A program made the position numbers and the translations under genes. A model generated the notes under the pieces. That model did not search any database. It was not told the origin of the DNA and saw only the letters and a program-made list of their open reading frames with translations. From NCBI RefSeq assembly GCF_918797505.1, contig NC_092795.1, forward strand, positions 21,811,131 through 21,875,130: a stretch of DNA of 64,000 nucleotides, written 5' to 3'. This DNA is from Bemisia tabaci (lineage: Eukaryota; Arthropoda; Insecta; Hemiptera; Aleyrodidae). Below, piece by piece: positions 27,001 to 41,300 of this stretch (position 1 is the first letter of the stretch; each line of letters opens with the position of its first letter).

Positions 27001-30000
27001 GATTATAAAATTTTGCTCCCAGATCGCCAAAAAAAACTTATCATTAATTATTAGCAGTATCCACCTCATCCCTAAAATTTTAGCGTCCCAAAATTTCATA
27101 AATAGTGATTACTAGAAGTCAAATCAGCACCTCGTAAACACATTCGTATTTCCAGCTTGCCAACAAGATACATAAATGTTCATTCTATTTTATTTTTTTT
27201 TTAAAAAAAAAGACCTTGCGTTTAAAAGATGCACGCCCACTTCACCTCACATATACGCTTCTGTTTACGGACTCTTCATTATGAGACAGTTTTAGGTGAG
27301 ATGAAATCAAATAATTCCTCGGAATTTTAGGAACTTAAATTTTTTAAAAAATTAATAATTTGTTAGAAGGCCAGAAATATGCCCGCTCCAACACAGGTCA
27401 AAACTTTTTTCCTCATCGCGTTGACAGTTTCATCGATTAAATAATAGGGCGATTTATTTAAAAGCCCCCTCGTGTTTTTGCAGTTTTAATTACTTCTAAT
27501 CCGTCTTCTTTTTTGTTCATTTTCACTTACCCTGGGAAAGCGGAGCGTATGGCGGCTGGCGTGCACCAGGCCGCGGGCAGAAGCGCAGGGTACCAGGGAG
27601 GCATGAGGGTTGGGCAAAAGGCTAAAAGTGAGGGGGGCATCGACCCACGAAACGGACCGCTGTTAATGCGGTTCTTAACACTCTCCGACATTTAAAAGAG
27701 ACACTGCTCACACTCAAAGTACCATCATACCAGAAAGAACGAAATGATGTAAAAGTAGTTGAGGTAATCGACGCGGAACACTGATTGTTCAGACCAAAAT
27801 GCTTTAGTCAGTAGTACACTTTAAATTATCGAACTTTGAAGAAAAAAGGAAGCACTCGTACAACGCAGTCTTTTTCTAAAGCACAGAAGATTGAACCGAT
27901 TTTAACGCAGTTTATACCGGTCGTTTTGCGGTTGGTCCGATAAAGAAGTGGAAAATACGCAGCACTTCAAAAACTAAGTAATCAGCAAGAAAAAGCTATT
28001 TAACAGTTTGTTCTAGGGTGTCGAAGACGAAAATCAAAACCGGTTGTCGATAAAATTAAATTTGCACACTCGAAATAAACAGAAATAAACAGGATAAATG
28101 AAGTTATCTGTCGATGTTGACTTTGAGACCGGTTCAGACAACGCACTTACGAGAACTTAAACAAATTACGTTAGTCTTATAATCTGACGAACACTTAGAA
28201 TCGATAATAAAAACCGGATCGAAAGAAACTTCCAGTGACAGTAAAGTTGAGGACCTATCGGGCTAGGCACTAAAACCGGTCGGAACGGAACACTTGAAGA
28301 CGCAGGGGTTTTGCGATAGCAAAAAACCGGTTGAGATCGCACTTGAATTGAACTTTCCTTCGGAGATAAAGCAGAGTACGGATGGAACTTAGCGCCGAAA
28401 ACTGGTTCGTATGCGTGGACACTCGAGAGATCAGCGAAACCAGTCCGCGAGAAAAAACCACCACTCGAGAGGTCTAGGGAAGAGGACCACTTATCGGTGC
28501 GAGCAAAAGAACACTTAACGGGCTCTTGGGGCTGGGGGTGCTTGACTCGGAATTGCCACTCCTGACCAATAACAGCGTGGGCGTGGCCTCGACGGCGACC
28601 AATGAGGGCGCGCCGCGGGACGGGGCGATTGGTCGGCCGACGAGTGGCTCTCATTGGCTCCTTCAGGGGTGCGGGAATCAACAGCCACTACCCCGCATGT
28701 GGCTCGAGTTTCATGAGTCTCTTTATACGAGTATTTACTCAGCTTCTCCGGGCTCTTTGCTTTGCGCTCTTATTGTAGTTCGGGGCTTTTGTTGGTTGTT
28801 TGAACAAGTTTTCGCTGAGTGGTGGTTCTTGGACCTTTTCGGTGTTTTGTGTTCCTATCTGTTCATTTCCCTCGTTGCAGTTCGATTACCGCAGCCCTGT
28901 ACTGTCGTCTTGGGGTCGCAGTGATAGTCACTCTAGTCATAAACACCTCGGACCGCCTCATATGGTACTTACGTTGTGATTAAGGGAGGTTTTAAGAAGT
29001 TCTGCGATATTCAGCATCATAGAAAAGACGATCTAAAGAACCTTCTTTAAGAGTCAACATTTTAACTTTAGGATTGCCTCTTCCGAGGGGTTAAAATGAT
29101 TTTGTAACTACATTAAAATTCGAAAAACTAATACTATTGAGGATTTTTGAAATATTAAAGTACATAAAAGTACTTTACATAAAGTTTGTCAAAGTCATCG
29201 AATTTTTAATTTTTTATCTTGGATCTATTAATTGCTGTTTCAAGTCGGTTCAATATCGTTCGAAGTTATACTATTTTGCCCGATATCCATTGCAATTGTC
29301 TCTGTGAAAGAACCTTGATGTCTTTCGATGTAAAAGGGCTTCCCTTAACCTCTTTCAATCACACTATGAAACCTGCAGAAACGCCCTAAGGAAATGTGCT
29401 GTCTAAGGGACCACTATGAATACAGCCCCTCTAGGAGAAAAAATTCCTTAAGTTAGCTGTCAATGTTTCAGTCTCTCCTGATGCAATGATATTCTTTTGG
29501 AAATAACTAAGGGTTGTTTCACGGTCATAGTTTCAGCTTAAAGTTCTTAAGTGCATGAACATACAATATTTTATAGAAATTTCTCACGTCCTCTTACGAA
29601 TAAATTTTTTACAAAGGAAAATTGAAACTTTTGTTTGAAATGCTAGCTTTTATGCTGAAGATGTTGGTGCGCAGAAGAGCGATTCATTTTCTTTAAATTT
29701 GCGCGGTTGTTACTTCACTCAAAGTTGTCTTTAAACGAAAATCATTTACCAAATTTTGCAGATTTTTTAGACATTATCCTCTATTTTTAGTTTATTTAAG
29801 TGAAGTCGCGTCTTTATTTGACTTTATCATGTGAAAAAATTGATCATCTTTATCGAGCGTCGGTTGAACAATAATTGTCACATATGTTCCTCGGGTAGTT
29901 TATGATTAATCATGTGAAATGGAGGTTGACCAATATGTTATAAAGAATCTGCAAGTCAAAATATTACTCTAATATCAGGGCTGTGAGTAAATCTTTTCTA

Positions 30001-32594
30001 AGACACAAATAAATGGAGATACAACTGCTCTTTTGAATGACGATACCTATAATTATGATTGCGCTCTTTCATCCAACTCTTAAATCAGAATATTTCATAT
30101 TTTTGCTACTTCCTTGAATACAAATGCGGTAATGCCGCCTTCCTTCAAAATATTTAATTGCACACCGTCTAAAAGCAAATGAGCTTGATTGTAATTATCA
30201 ATTTATTTCTTATTTCCTTTTCCTCCTTCTAAGTTTGCTAGTTGTAACTGGCGGATTCGATAGATTTCAACCCAGTATTCTTTATTAAAGTTTTTTTTCC
30301 TTTCCCCCCCCTTTTTTTACCAGCCTAAAAACTGGGAGTTGAAAGTGTCTGATGATTCCTACGTCATACGTGTGTTCAATTGCAAAGTAGTGCAGCGCTC
30401 ACGTTAAGCAAAATGCATGATACAAATATTGCAACTTTCCTGTCGCTGAAATTGCATATACATCGAGATGAAGGAAACGTTTTTGAGTCGTGAAGTTTCT
30501 TATGAAGTTATTGATGTACTTAATGTTTGTACTGTGCTGTAACTTTCCTAAGATTTGGTGAGTTTTCGAACTGGTAGTATATTACTTGAGAATAATATTC
30601 ATAATTAATCAGCACGATTAATCTGAGATTCTTTTTGGTTCACCAACAGTTATTCAATCGCGCTTACAAAAATTAAGAGGTAGCTTAATGGTTTCGATTT
30701 TTTAGTTAATGTTTCCTTTTTGATTTGTTTGAAATACATGATTACATTGCACAAACTTAGGTTTATCAGATCGGTAATTAGTTCTTTTAAACTATCCATT
30801 GTTGCCTCGTCTTAATGATTTTTTTCGACAAATTTGCGAATGATCAAAGTGGAGGGAAATTATTAGTGATCGGTACCTGCCACTACGACGTGTTTTTTTT
30901 TCTTCAGTTAAAAATATGCGGTTTCTGAGATGTTTCTCTTTTTTCATTTCTTTTTTTCCAAGATTTTTTTGTGTTTGCTCTCCTCTGATCTTTCACCTTT
31001 TTACAAAAATTACGACCTACAATCATTGATAATTTTATACAAATGCAACGATCAAGTCAAATAACCAGTATATTTCCTAAGTTTTACCATACGAAAAATT
31101 TTGACGCAAACACGTATTGAAATTTTGTTTTTATATGTCGTTTCATTCTCATTTCACACATCTCCGAAAATGAAACCCAAATGACCCTTGTATATCGACA
31201 CCATGGTATTTTAAAATTTCTATTCTCATTTCATTTCTTTGATGGGTAGATAACCAAACAAATTTTTGCGTGAAATTTAAAAAGAAATTTTTCCAGATAA
31301 ACCAACAAAAATAACGTGTATGTAACGGCATAAAAAACGATTATTGGTTTTCCAGGAAGTTTGCAACGTCGCAAACCACCGAATAGGCTCTTTAATTTCA
31401 CCATCGATGTTGGAGAGAGCACCATCGATGTATTTTATTCCAGTTGCTTCACTCTTGTCTGACTGCCGGTTTCAGTTTGTTTATCCTTGCTCTTATCTTT
31501 TTTTCCACCGTTCAGATAGACGCCACTTCGTTCTTAGACAGATTGCGCCAAGAATTACCTGTCTGTACATCAAAAATCGTCCATTGAATGAGTCTAAATG
31601 GCAATGTTGTTTTTTAAGCTGTTCTACCTGTCAAGGTAAATAATCACGTGTACTCTTTTGACATCAAAAAACGCGTTCGGATTAAGTCCACATCACACTT
31701 AAATCTACACCTTGAGTAATTTTGATAAAATTTTGAAGAAATTTGATTTTTTTTTTTGCTCAGCCTTGGCGGTCATAAAAAAGAATTCTTCGTAAATCGA
31801 TCCCTCTTTATTGAAATTTTCAAAAGTAATTCAGAAATATTCAACATTCCATGCGTTGATGCTGATTCTTGGTGTTATAATCAAATTTAATTCGGTAGGT
31901 AGATGAATCCACTGAATTACGACACTCTATATTAACAAAGAGGTCGGAGCAAAGGTGGCTTAATTTCCTCACAACGTTGCGACGGCTGTACTTGAAATTT
32001 TATTTCTTTAACTTTCAACGGGTACACGCTTACTTGTATTGAAGATTTCAGGAATTTTTTGCAAATCACGAGGAAAATTCAGACCGGAATTTAAAGGACA
32101 CATTGCGAATGCAATTTACCGTTCTTGAGTGAATAAGTCGTCGAGCAAAACTTTGCAATTCAATGAAGTCCCCTTGGGTTTCGCAAATCGACGATAAAAC
32201 TCCCAAACTACCTATCTCTACGATGTTTTAAAGTCTCCTTATTCTTCATTCTTTATTTCTTTGTAGTTTTCAAGAAATGTTCTTCTCCCAGAGAAAGAAA
32301 ATCACAGAAGTTTAAAGGAGTTGACTTTTAGTGTGTTCTTTTAGTAATATGGCAGGAAGTCTGCAACGTTGCAAACCGAGGTACGTGGATTGGGAGTTTT
32401 ACCGTCGATATTAGTTTGAAGGATCTTTTGCAGGGTGGAAAATTATACAATTATTTCTCTTGTTATATAATTTTGTAACACATTAAAAACATTCTAACTG
32501 ACTCATGATTACTTTACTTTCATTTTTTTGTAACATTTAATGTGTATTTAGGGTGAAATTTCGAGGAAAAAAGTTTTTGAGAGTCTTAAAACTC

Positions 32595-32642
<48 letters not shown>

Positions 32643-35600
32643 ACAATGGAGGGTAGTAGAATTTGACGATGAAAAATGTTGAGTTTTCCTGTATTAAGAT
32701 TTCATTTCAGTGGACGGTCTTTCATTGACGAGAAAACTGCGAAAATTTTGGCTAGATTCTAATATGTCTGCGCTTACTTAATTCTCGAAGAGAAATTTGT
32801 TGAAAGTATGTCCATGAAATTTTCTATGATAGTAAAACGAGACTCAAAGTTCAACCAATAACCTCTCAAATCATTGTATGTTTGAATTTTGATACGTTTA
32901 GTTGGTTTGTAAAAATCTCCGAAACACATCCGTACCTTCTTCTCCTTTTTATTTATTCTTCCTCTTATAGTATAAATTTGTAAAATTAAGAAAACTCTCT
33001 CATGAAAATCCATTCCTGCTTAAAGCGTTTTTCTTCTTTACCACATAAAAGAGCATAAAATGTTTGGGCTGATATCATCCTGTCAGTCTAGCGAACTGAA
33101 TCAGGCGAATGAACATTTTTCTGCTATTCAGTGCAAGAATAGTTGAAAAATGATTGAGTTTAACATTGTTTATCCATCCACGTGATCAAGGCCCCTCAAT
33201 TGGGAGCATCACACGCTAAGCTCCTTCCTCAACCACCCGATGTCCACACAAGTCCCGACGATGGGGAGGGGGTAGTTGCGGCTCCTCTCAAACCTCCCCG
33301 CAGACTGTTTACCTTAACTTCGATCAAACATCAACAGTAGCCGCATCGGAGAAGGGAGGGGGGCTGTAGGGGGTCGTAAGGAAAGAGGGGAGGTGCGGTC
33401 GAAGGTAAGCTGCGCCAAAGTGTCAGCTGGTACTCTTATTAATATTTCACATGATACAGCGATGATGAAACACGGTATCCGTGCCACTTGGTGAATGTTT
33501 CAGCGTAAAAATTTTAGAGTTTGCACCCTCCAAAAATCGCAAACTAATTAGCGTCATGAAGACTGCGACAAATTTCGAAAGAAAGTTTGCAACCAGTCTT
33601 GAGTAAATGAGAAAATTTTCAAATAAAACTTTGCAACATTGCATAAACATTAGAATCCCTCTAACTCTCACTCTTTCAATTTCTTTGAGATGCCAAGCTG
33701 TAAACTGATATGAGCAATAACGTGCTGTGGAAAGATTCAGAATTAAAGTTCAACTTTGATTACATACGTTTAAAAGGGCATGCAATTTAAGGTACAGTTA
33801 GGATAAAATAGTTTTCTCCGATGGAATCAAGATGAGAAATGATCCGGACAGCAGGATTTGGCCTGTGAAACTAGCTTTTAGGTTGCTAATATTTCAACCG
33901 TACTTCAAATTGCATACCTTTTCATTTGAAGGCGAACAGTAAGTGCTGAGCCCCATGATATTCCATTCTTCGGCCTCTTGTTCAAATGTTGCTTTTTAAA
34001 CAGTCACTGCCTCAAAACTTTAGCTGCTAATAATATTTTTCAAGTGAAATCCTTTGAGTATAACTTTTACATTGTTAAAAATTTGAATCTAGTGTATACA
34101 GTAGGAAAGATCGACATTTTTAATGGAGAAATAAGTGACGAAAGAAGTGAACATTTTATAGTAACAAATAATAAAATACTCTCTAGTACTCACTGTGTAG
34201 TTCCCTAAATAGCTCCTTCCCTTAGGGAGACCTAAGGACCACTGCTACTGTTTGGATTCTTGTATGAGTGATGTTTCAGAAGCCATTTAACACACACACA
34301 CACACCCTTATGATGATCTGAGCAAAAAATGAACACATTTTTACGAATTATTCTCGCTTAAGACAGCGCGGGTATACCGTAACTTTAAACGCAGCTCAAG
34401 GGAGTCAGTTAATTAGCCTTCAATGTTTCGATTCTGCAATCTCTCGACTCCGCTGTCGAATTTGTTGTCTCATGGAATTCGAGGCGCACCTCCTGGTTTA
34501 AAAGCTGTGTCGTTCTATGCACATCGTTGTTGGGTGGTTTTCGTTTACACAGACAAGGGGACTACGACCCCTTATTGCTTCGCTGGACAACAACCCCCCC
34601 CAGCCCCCCCCCCCCCGAGGGGCTTTGCGCCTCAGGCATTATGCGTTACGCGTTCCTCTTATGGTTTTCCATTACAGAGTGAGGTACTTAAACTCGTCGG
34701 ATTTGCACTAGGGTGGTTGCAGGTATCCGAATAGGTGTCTTTCAATTGATTTCCCTCGCGCCTCTCACGTGTTTATTTGTCCATTAGCAGATCCAGCAAA
34801 TTGGCAACATTGTCTTTTCTCTATTTAAACCTATGGAAATGTATCGATTCTTATAGAGGCTAGGTGCTCCGACAAGACTCGATTATTTAACATAGATTTA
34901 AATGGAGGAAATCCGGCGTTGTCAAATCGCTGGATTTGCCTCTGGTCTAAAACACGCTGACGCCGATTTGAAGCAATTGCATTGCAGCTTAAATCCCATG
35001 CGATTTTCGGTCGCCGAAGTTCTAATTGGCACGCATCGCGTTGCTCTCGAGAGTCTGGCGTCATCGAATCGAGAATAAATCACGTCAGACACAAGGAGCA
35101 AAATGTAAATACCCGAACGAAATTGGGTCTAGATGGCACCGACACCGGGCGCGGAGGGGGATTTTAATCGAAGTCGTTGGATCAAACAGGTGGGGTTCAC
35201 ACAACGAAAGCTTCTTCTGTTTACACACAAAATCTACATGCGCGCCGCTCGCCACTCCCTCTATTGCGCGACAGAAAACGTCTTACGTGCGCACCAGAAT
35301 ATGCAGCCCTGTTGCCGTACACGCACACGGAATATCTTACAGTCAGAGAAAGAGTTCGGTCACATGACTCATGAGCCAAAAGTGTATTGACTTCAACTGA
35401 AAGTGAGGTCATGGGAACCTTAAGTTCGGGTTGACATCGGGATACTAGGGTCGATTAAAGACGCCGTGCTGCTGTCTATGTGACCTAACTTATCTATCTC
35501 AGTATGGACACCTTATGGATATTACAGAAATGAACCAGATCGTGAGGTACAAATGGGGCTACATTTTGCAGAACGGCAATTTCCAGCTCGCTTTAGAAAC

Positions 35601-38296
35601 AACGTATGCACCATTAATTTCCCTATAGACACATAAGTTTTTACAAATGAGTGAGGAATTGTGGTCCCCAATTGTAAGTTGAAGTCCAATCCTTCAACGG
35701 AATAACATGTGGACTTCATAAGCAAATAGGTAAGTAAAATAGCCGGGGAAATAATGCGTCAGCAGAGGTTGTTTTGAGTTCAACAAGCTGACTTTTTTCT
35801 TGTCAAAAACTCAAAGTTTAGGAAGAAAAGGCGTCGAACTTCATTTCTAAATTGAGCCTTGTTGAAAAATAAAATTTCAAACCTTTTTTTTATTAGTATG
35901 ATTTTAATGTGACTTGGTGCCTTTTAGTTAAACTCGGTCCATTTGTGACCGGCTTTGGAGAGAAGGTCTTTAAAAAATCGTCCATGAGAAACTACCTTCG
36001 ACTAAGGGCAAAGTATTGAAGCAAAATAAAATGTTAAATTAGTATATGACGCAAGAGTATAAATACCTTTTCATTTTCCTCTGTATATTTTAAAATTGCA
36101 GAATGTGAATCTGAACTTAACAAAGACTCTAACTTTTGATAGTACAAAATCTTTCATGTCTTAAAAAAAGCTCTTATTCTCATTCATCGACCAACTTCCA
36201 ATAATAGTTTTTCTTTAAAAAATATGCGAAATGCGGAAAAAATCTGCAGAAAAAATAATAACTGTCATTTACGCTTTATTTCGACATTGGTTGAAATACG
36301 GCGACTACGTAGGTTACCGTTTAAAATCTATTTTCTAAGAGATTTGACAACTGGTATTTATTGTAAGTCTCGCTCTCTGATGCACTGGGCCCAGAGTTTA
36401 ATCGGTGTAACTCGGTCGGTGGAAAAAGTCGTGAGGTGTTTAAATATTTAAATAAAAATAAAAATAAAGTACAAGGAATAAACCTAGAAGCTCTAAACCT
36501 CCAACGGAAGAAAAGTTGTTGGATGATATGCACCTTTCTAATTCACGAAAAAACATTGAATGTTGATTCAGCATTTGTAATGCTAAAAAAAATATGCGAC
36601 AAGTATAAATGCTGTTTTTACAATTAAAAAAAAATGCCACATATGAACTACGCGCACGGTTAAAAGAACAAATTCAATGTTGAGTTAGCATTCTTCTTAT
36701 GTGAAATCAGCATTTGATACCCGTCGCACATTATTTTAACAGTATAAATGCTAAATCAACATTAAATTTTTTCCGTGTACGTTTTAATGCCAAATTTGAC
36801 TGGCTAAGCTATTAAAGACATAATGAATGATATAAAATTCGAGCTAAAAGCCAAATAATTCAGTAAATTCAACTATATGATGTTAATTACAATTTTTTTA
36901 AATTAATTTGAGGTAGTACCGCAACATTTGATGGGTTAGTGATCTAATTTTTGGGGCTATTACCACAACTAATTGGAAATGTCCGGGCTGGGACTTGACT
37001 CCTGCCTCTTTTTTCCCGTATGCCAAAAAATAAATGTTTGTTAAAAATTCACCGTGAACCTGATTTCTCAATAGAGACGGGCAAATCCCTTACACAAGCA
37101 CAATTTTCCCTCAAAGAACAACATACTGTCAACGTACTGTGCAGTGTACTGTCATACTCTGCCATGCTAAGGAAGAACGCCGTATGAACATTCGAGATTA
37201 GCCAAATTTCCCCGAATAACACATATATTTTTGAGGAAACTGGTGCATGTTTTTCATTGATATTTTTAGATGTTTAAGATAAAATTGAGAACAAAATCGC
37301 CTGAAAAATTGGAAGAAAAATATTTATAAACTTTCCCCAAAATTCGTGATTTACCAAGGGAAAGGCAACGCCTAAAAGTTCATACGGCGTTCTTCCCTAG
37401 CACGGCAATACTTTCATACTGCACATCTGTCTGTATGTCTTAACATACTGTCTTACGACCCGTACGTCCACCGCAATCAGTTTGCGTAAATAAATTTTCC
37501 GATTTTTCAGACTATCGGGTTTTAAGATGCACTGATTGAGATTTGATAACGGACAGACACCAAAGAGGAAGTCCCACATTGATATCGGAAAGACGACGAC
37601 GAGGAGCATCTTTCTTCCATTTGTCTCCATTTCGATAGACAAGCCGAGCCGTGAGCATGGGAGCCGGCGCGGGTGGCCCGAATCCGAATCATTGTCACGA
37701 CTCGAGGTCCATTAACAATCCATTACTCTGAATATCATAGTATTACTACGCCGGAGTCCTGGCCCCGCGTTGAAGTCACTCGCGACTCGCTTGACCATCG
37801 CTCCGCGCCCCATTCATAAACTGCTTCCGTTTCATTGATATTTCCTTCCCCCGCCGCGCCCCCGCCGAGGGGAAAAAACGTGAACGTGACAGCTTTTCAA
37901 TCCTCTTTTTTCGATCCTTTTTTCTCGGTTTATACATTTTTGATTCATCACTTTCCTGTCGCTCCAGATCTCGGCGCGCCGCGCGCCGTGCTGCCAGCCG
38001 CACTGGAAAAATCCGTGGCACTGCGTGACAACACCCTGTGCAAAATGGACGTATTCCTACTGACGTCATTTTTTGTTGGTTGTTGTTTTTTGCATAGAAA
38101 CAGATCTAACAGATGGGTACGTTCTCTAGTTTCAATTTCAACATAGAGTACATAGAGTCGTAATGTAAGTGGGAGAGCTGGCGCCATGTTCTGTTCGACG
38201 AATTCCGAGCCGAGTGTGCGCCGAGTTCGGGTCGCTTTTTCAATACATTTTCGATCCAAAATGGCGGTGTGGAATACGTGGTAATTCCTATCTCCT

Positions 38297-38330
<34 letters not shown>

Positions 38331-41300
38331 CATCGGATGGCCGGGTACCCGTGTATCGCAAACAATCGATTAAGTATCGAAAAAGTGACCCGGCGTCACA
38401 CAGGAGTCTCGGAATTCGGGACATGGAAAATGCTTAAAAGTGGCGCCAGCTCTCCCACTTACATTACGACTCTATGTACTCTATGAATTTCAACCACCTG
38501 AGTTGCCATTGAACGGACAGATTTTTTTAAAAGGCCAAATTCCACGTTGCCCGCCTCTCTCCTACTAAAGCTAAAAGAGAGTATATTGTTGGCTAAAATG
38601 CGACACCGCGTACCTCCATTGCGGTGTTTCAAAATCTTGGCTCCTGGTTTATTTTTTCGATGATGATTGAGTCAACTTCATAGCTTGAAATTTATACAGA
38701 ATATTCTACCATGGAAAATAAAAGTCAGGGAAGTTTTCAAGAGATTACGTTGATTATTTCTCCGAGGAATATAATGAAGTATGTCAACGTCGCGAATTGA
38801 GATACGTAGTCTCGCATTTTAGCCATCGGTATACAGATGCTTTAAGCCAAACTACGTATCATAAAGATCCTACGCACGTAGTTCCTCTTGATCTAATTCA
38901 TTTGCACTTATATATTTGGCATGAACGAGTAAAAATACTGCTGTGCTAAGGAAGAACGTCATATGAACATTCGGGAGTTGCCAAATTTCCCCGGATAAAA
39001 CCTGTATTTTTGAGGAAACTGGTGCATGTTTTCCATTAATATTTTTAGATATTTTAAATAAAATTGAGAACTAAATTGCCTGAAAAATTAGAAGAAAAAT
39101 ATTTAAACTTTCCTCAAAATTTGTGATTTACCAAAGGAAATTTGGCAACACCTAAAGGTTTATACGGCGTTCTTCCTTAGCACGGCAGAAAAGTCCACGG
39201 TAAAGATTTCCGCTAATATTAATTGGAACTCTACTGATATTAGCAAGGTCTCTACTGATGCGAGTAGAAATCTCGCGCTACCAGGAGAACGTTTCTACTC
39301 ATTTTTGACCAACTAAATGACCAAAGTGATACGGCCAGCTTCCTTAAGCTTGGGCGTTAATTTCAGAAGAACCTAGTGGCACTGTCATATTATCGTGTAA
39401 ATTTAAGAAGGACTGATCGAGTTACTGTAGAACCCTTGCTGCAAGTAAGCGTGGACCATAATAATTAAGCAATGGGGGCAAACTACGGAAGGAGAAGTGG
39501 ACATTGAGATTCTAATTTTTTTCTGATATGATTAGATATGCGTCTACTTTTTTTAGAGGTGGAGAGAAAGGAGAGGTAGATACTTAGTTTTTGTTCATGC
39601 AACTAAAATACTTTGGGCTCAGTGACTTACGATTGAGAATTGGGGGCTCGATACGCCTGGGATAAGGTGACATCCAGCTTGGGTCGGATCTGCTAAGTTT
39701 GGTTTAAAACCAGCGCATAGATCGAGGTGTAATAAAACTGACCAAATCACGTTAAAACCCGCGCTGTTAGGGGAAGAATGGCTTCGATTTTTTGCTGAGA
39801 AAATCACTAAAGCTAAAATGTCCAGTTCGCGAAATGACACACATTGTAAACGATGCTCTTCATTTAAAGATACATGCCAAACTTAAAAAAGTGCAGTCTG
39901 AGCGTGGACTGTGAGGCACACCAATTTGAAAAAAAAGAAGGGAGGATTGAATTTTTGCACAGTTATGGATGAACACAAAACACCAGAGGTCCTTTCAAAA
40001 ACACCGGAATCATCATTCAGAAGTATCACTGTGTTTCCGTTTCATAGGCGCACTACACCGGCAACATATTACCACATTTTTGAAAATTTAACATTTATGA
40101 TAAAATTTGTAAAAAAATTCCACTAATAAGAACATTCTGGGAGGAGATATCTTCAATGAAGAATATTGGTAACTGAGTGATAATTTGCAAAAGACACACT
40201 AACGCCGCGCCGTTATTGCTTGTTCAGTCGTCGCACGTATACCGACAAACGTATTCAAATCTTTTACAACGATATCAAAAGTTTTACAGCGAAAAAGCGC
40301 GGAGAATCCTGGAAGCAAGAAACTTTACCTGAGGACCTATTTTCTTTTAAATAAATGGGTATTTTTTGTTTAAAAGAATGAACCCATGAACATGAGCGGA
40401 ACTGGACACTTTTTTGAAAAACGCATGCGATCTTATTCTGAGTACTGGTATGCGGCGGCAAATTGGAAAAGTTTACCTATAATTTTCTGGGCATGAAAGA
40501 AGCATCGCTTTCAATAATGGTAGGTTTTCATTGATCCTAGCTGTAAGTTAAGAATTCAGGAGCCAAAAATATGACTTCAAGGCTTGAAAAAAGTGACAAC
40601 TACTAACTAGGTACTGCAATAATTGTTAAAAAGTCCCTATAAGTATGGGTATTTTTAGGTCAAAACTTAAAGTATGCCTACAGAAAGCACCGTAATCTTG
40701 CCCGAAATAAACGGGGACGAGAATATCATCATTACTTAAACGGACCTTGGTAGAGAATGTATCTACATATTGTATCTATCCGTCTAAACTAAAAATTAGA
40801 AGAGTAAAAATGACGGCCTTCATGATTACAGCTTTTACTATGAGTGCGAGGATCCTTCTCGCAAAATATTTCACCTGATGGTGTTCTAGGTAATATCTCA
40901 GAAATAATATAAAAATATGGAACCCATCAAAAGTGCATTGGCGAAAGTCAAAAAGGCGAGGGATTCTTAACGTTAATTGGCCCAGGTACCTCTGAATACT
41001 TCATTAAAATATTTAAAATATGAGTAAGTATGGACTTTGAAAGAAGCTATGATGGTAATAGTAGCTATCGAACCCTCCTGACAAATATTCTTCATGGCTT
41101 AATGGGAGCTGCCGTTGTCCGAAATTTTACCGTAAGCCCCGAAATTTTCCGGGTTAAAAGCCTTAGGTACCCCATAACGTAGTATACTGTTAACATATTT
41201 AAAACGAGAAAAAACAAGAAATGGCTCGAACTGTACGTAACAAGATGGAGAAATGGTCTGGGTCCACACCATTTCGCGGGGAAAACAAGGCCAAGAAGTT

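Noticed and set aside
28166..28681. 171-codon open frame on the minus strand across the AACCGGTT array
   Set aside because: Recurrent SSV..PVF-like peptides follow from the DNA repeat. There is no domain, and the frame crosses the GC-rich CCAAT block.
28722..28743. TATA box plus initiator after the CCAAT block
   Set aside because: The TTTATA word is only about 18 bp from the candidate initiator, too close for a normal TATA promoter.
32599..32641. Tail of an identifiable retrocopy
   Set aside because: The poly-T run has no recognisable gene-like or SINE/LINE sequence beside it.
38106..38333. Poly-threonine / poly-asparagine frames
   Set aside because: They come from the (GTT)n microsatellite inside the hAT-like MITE.
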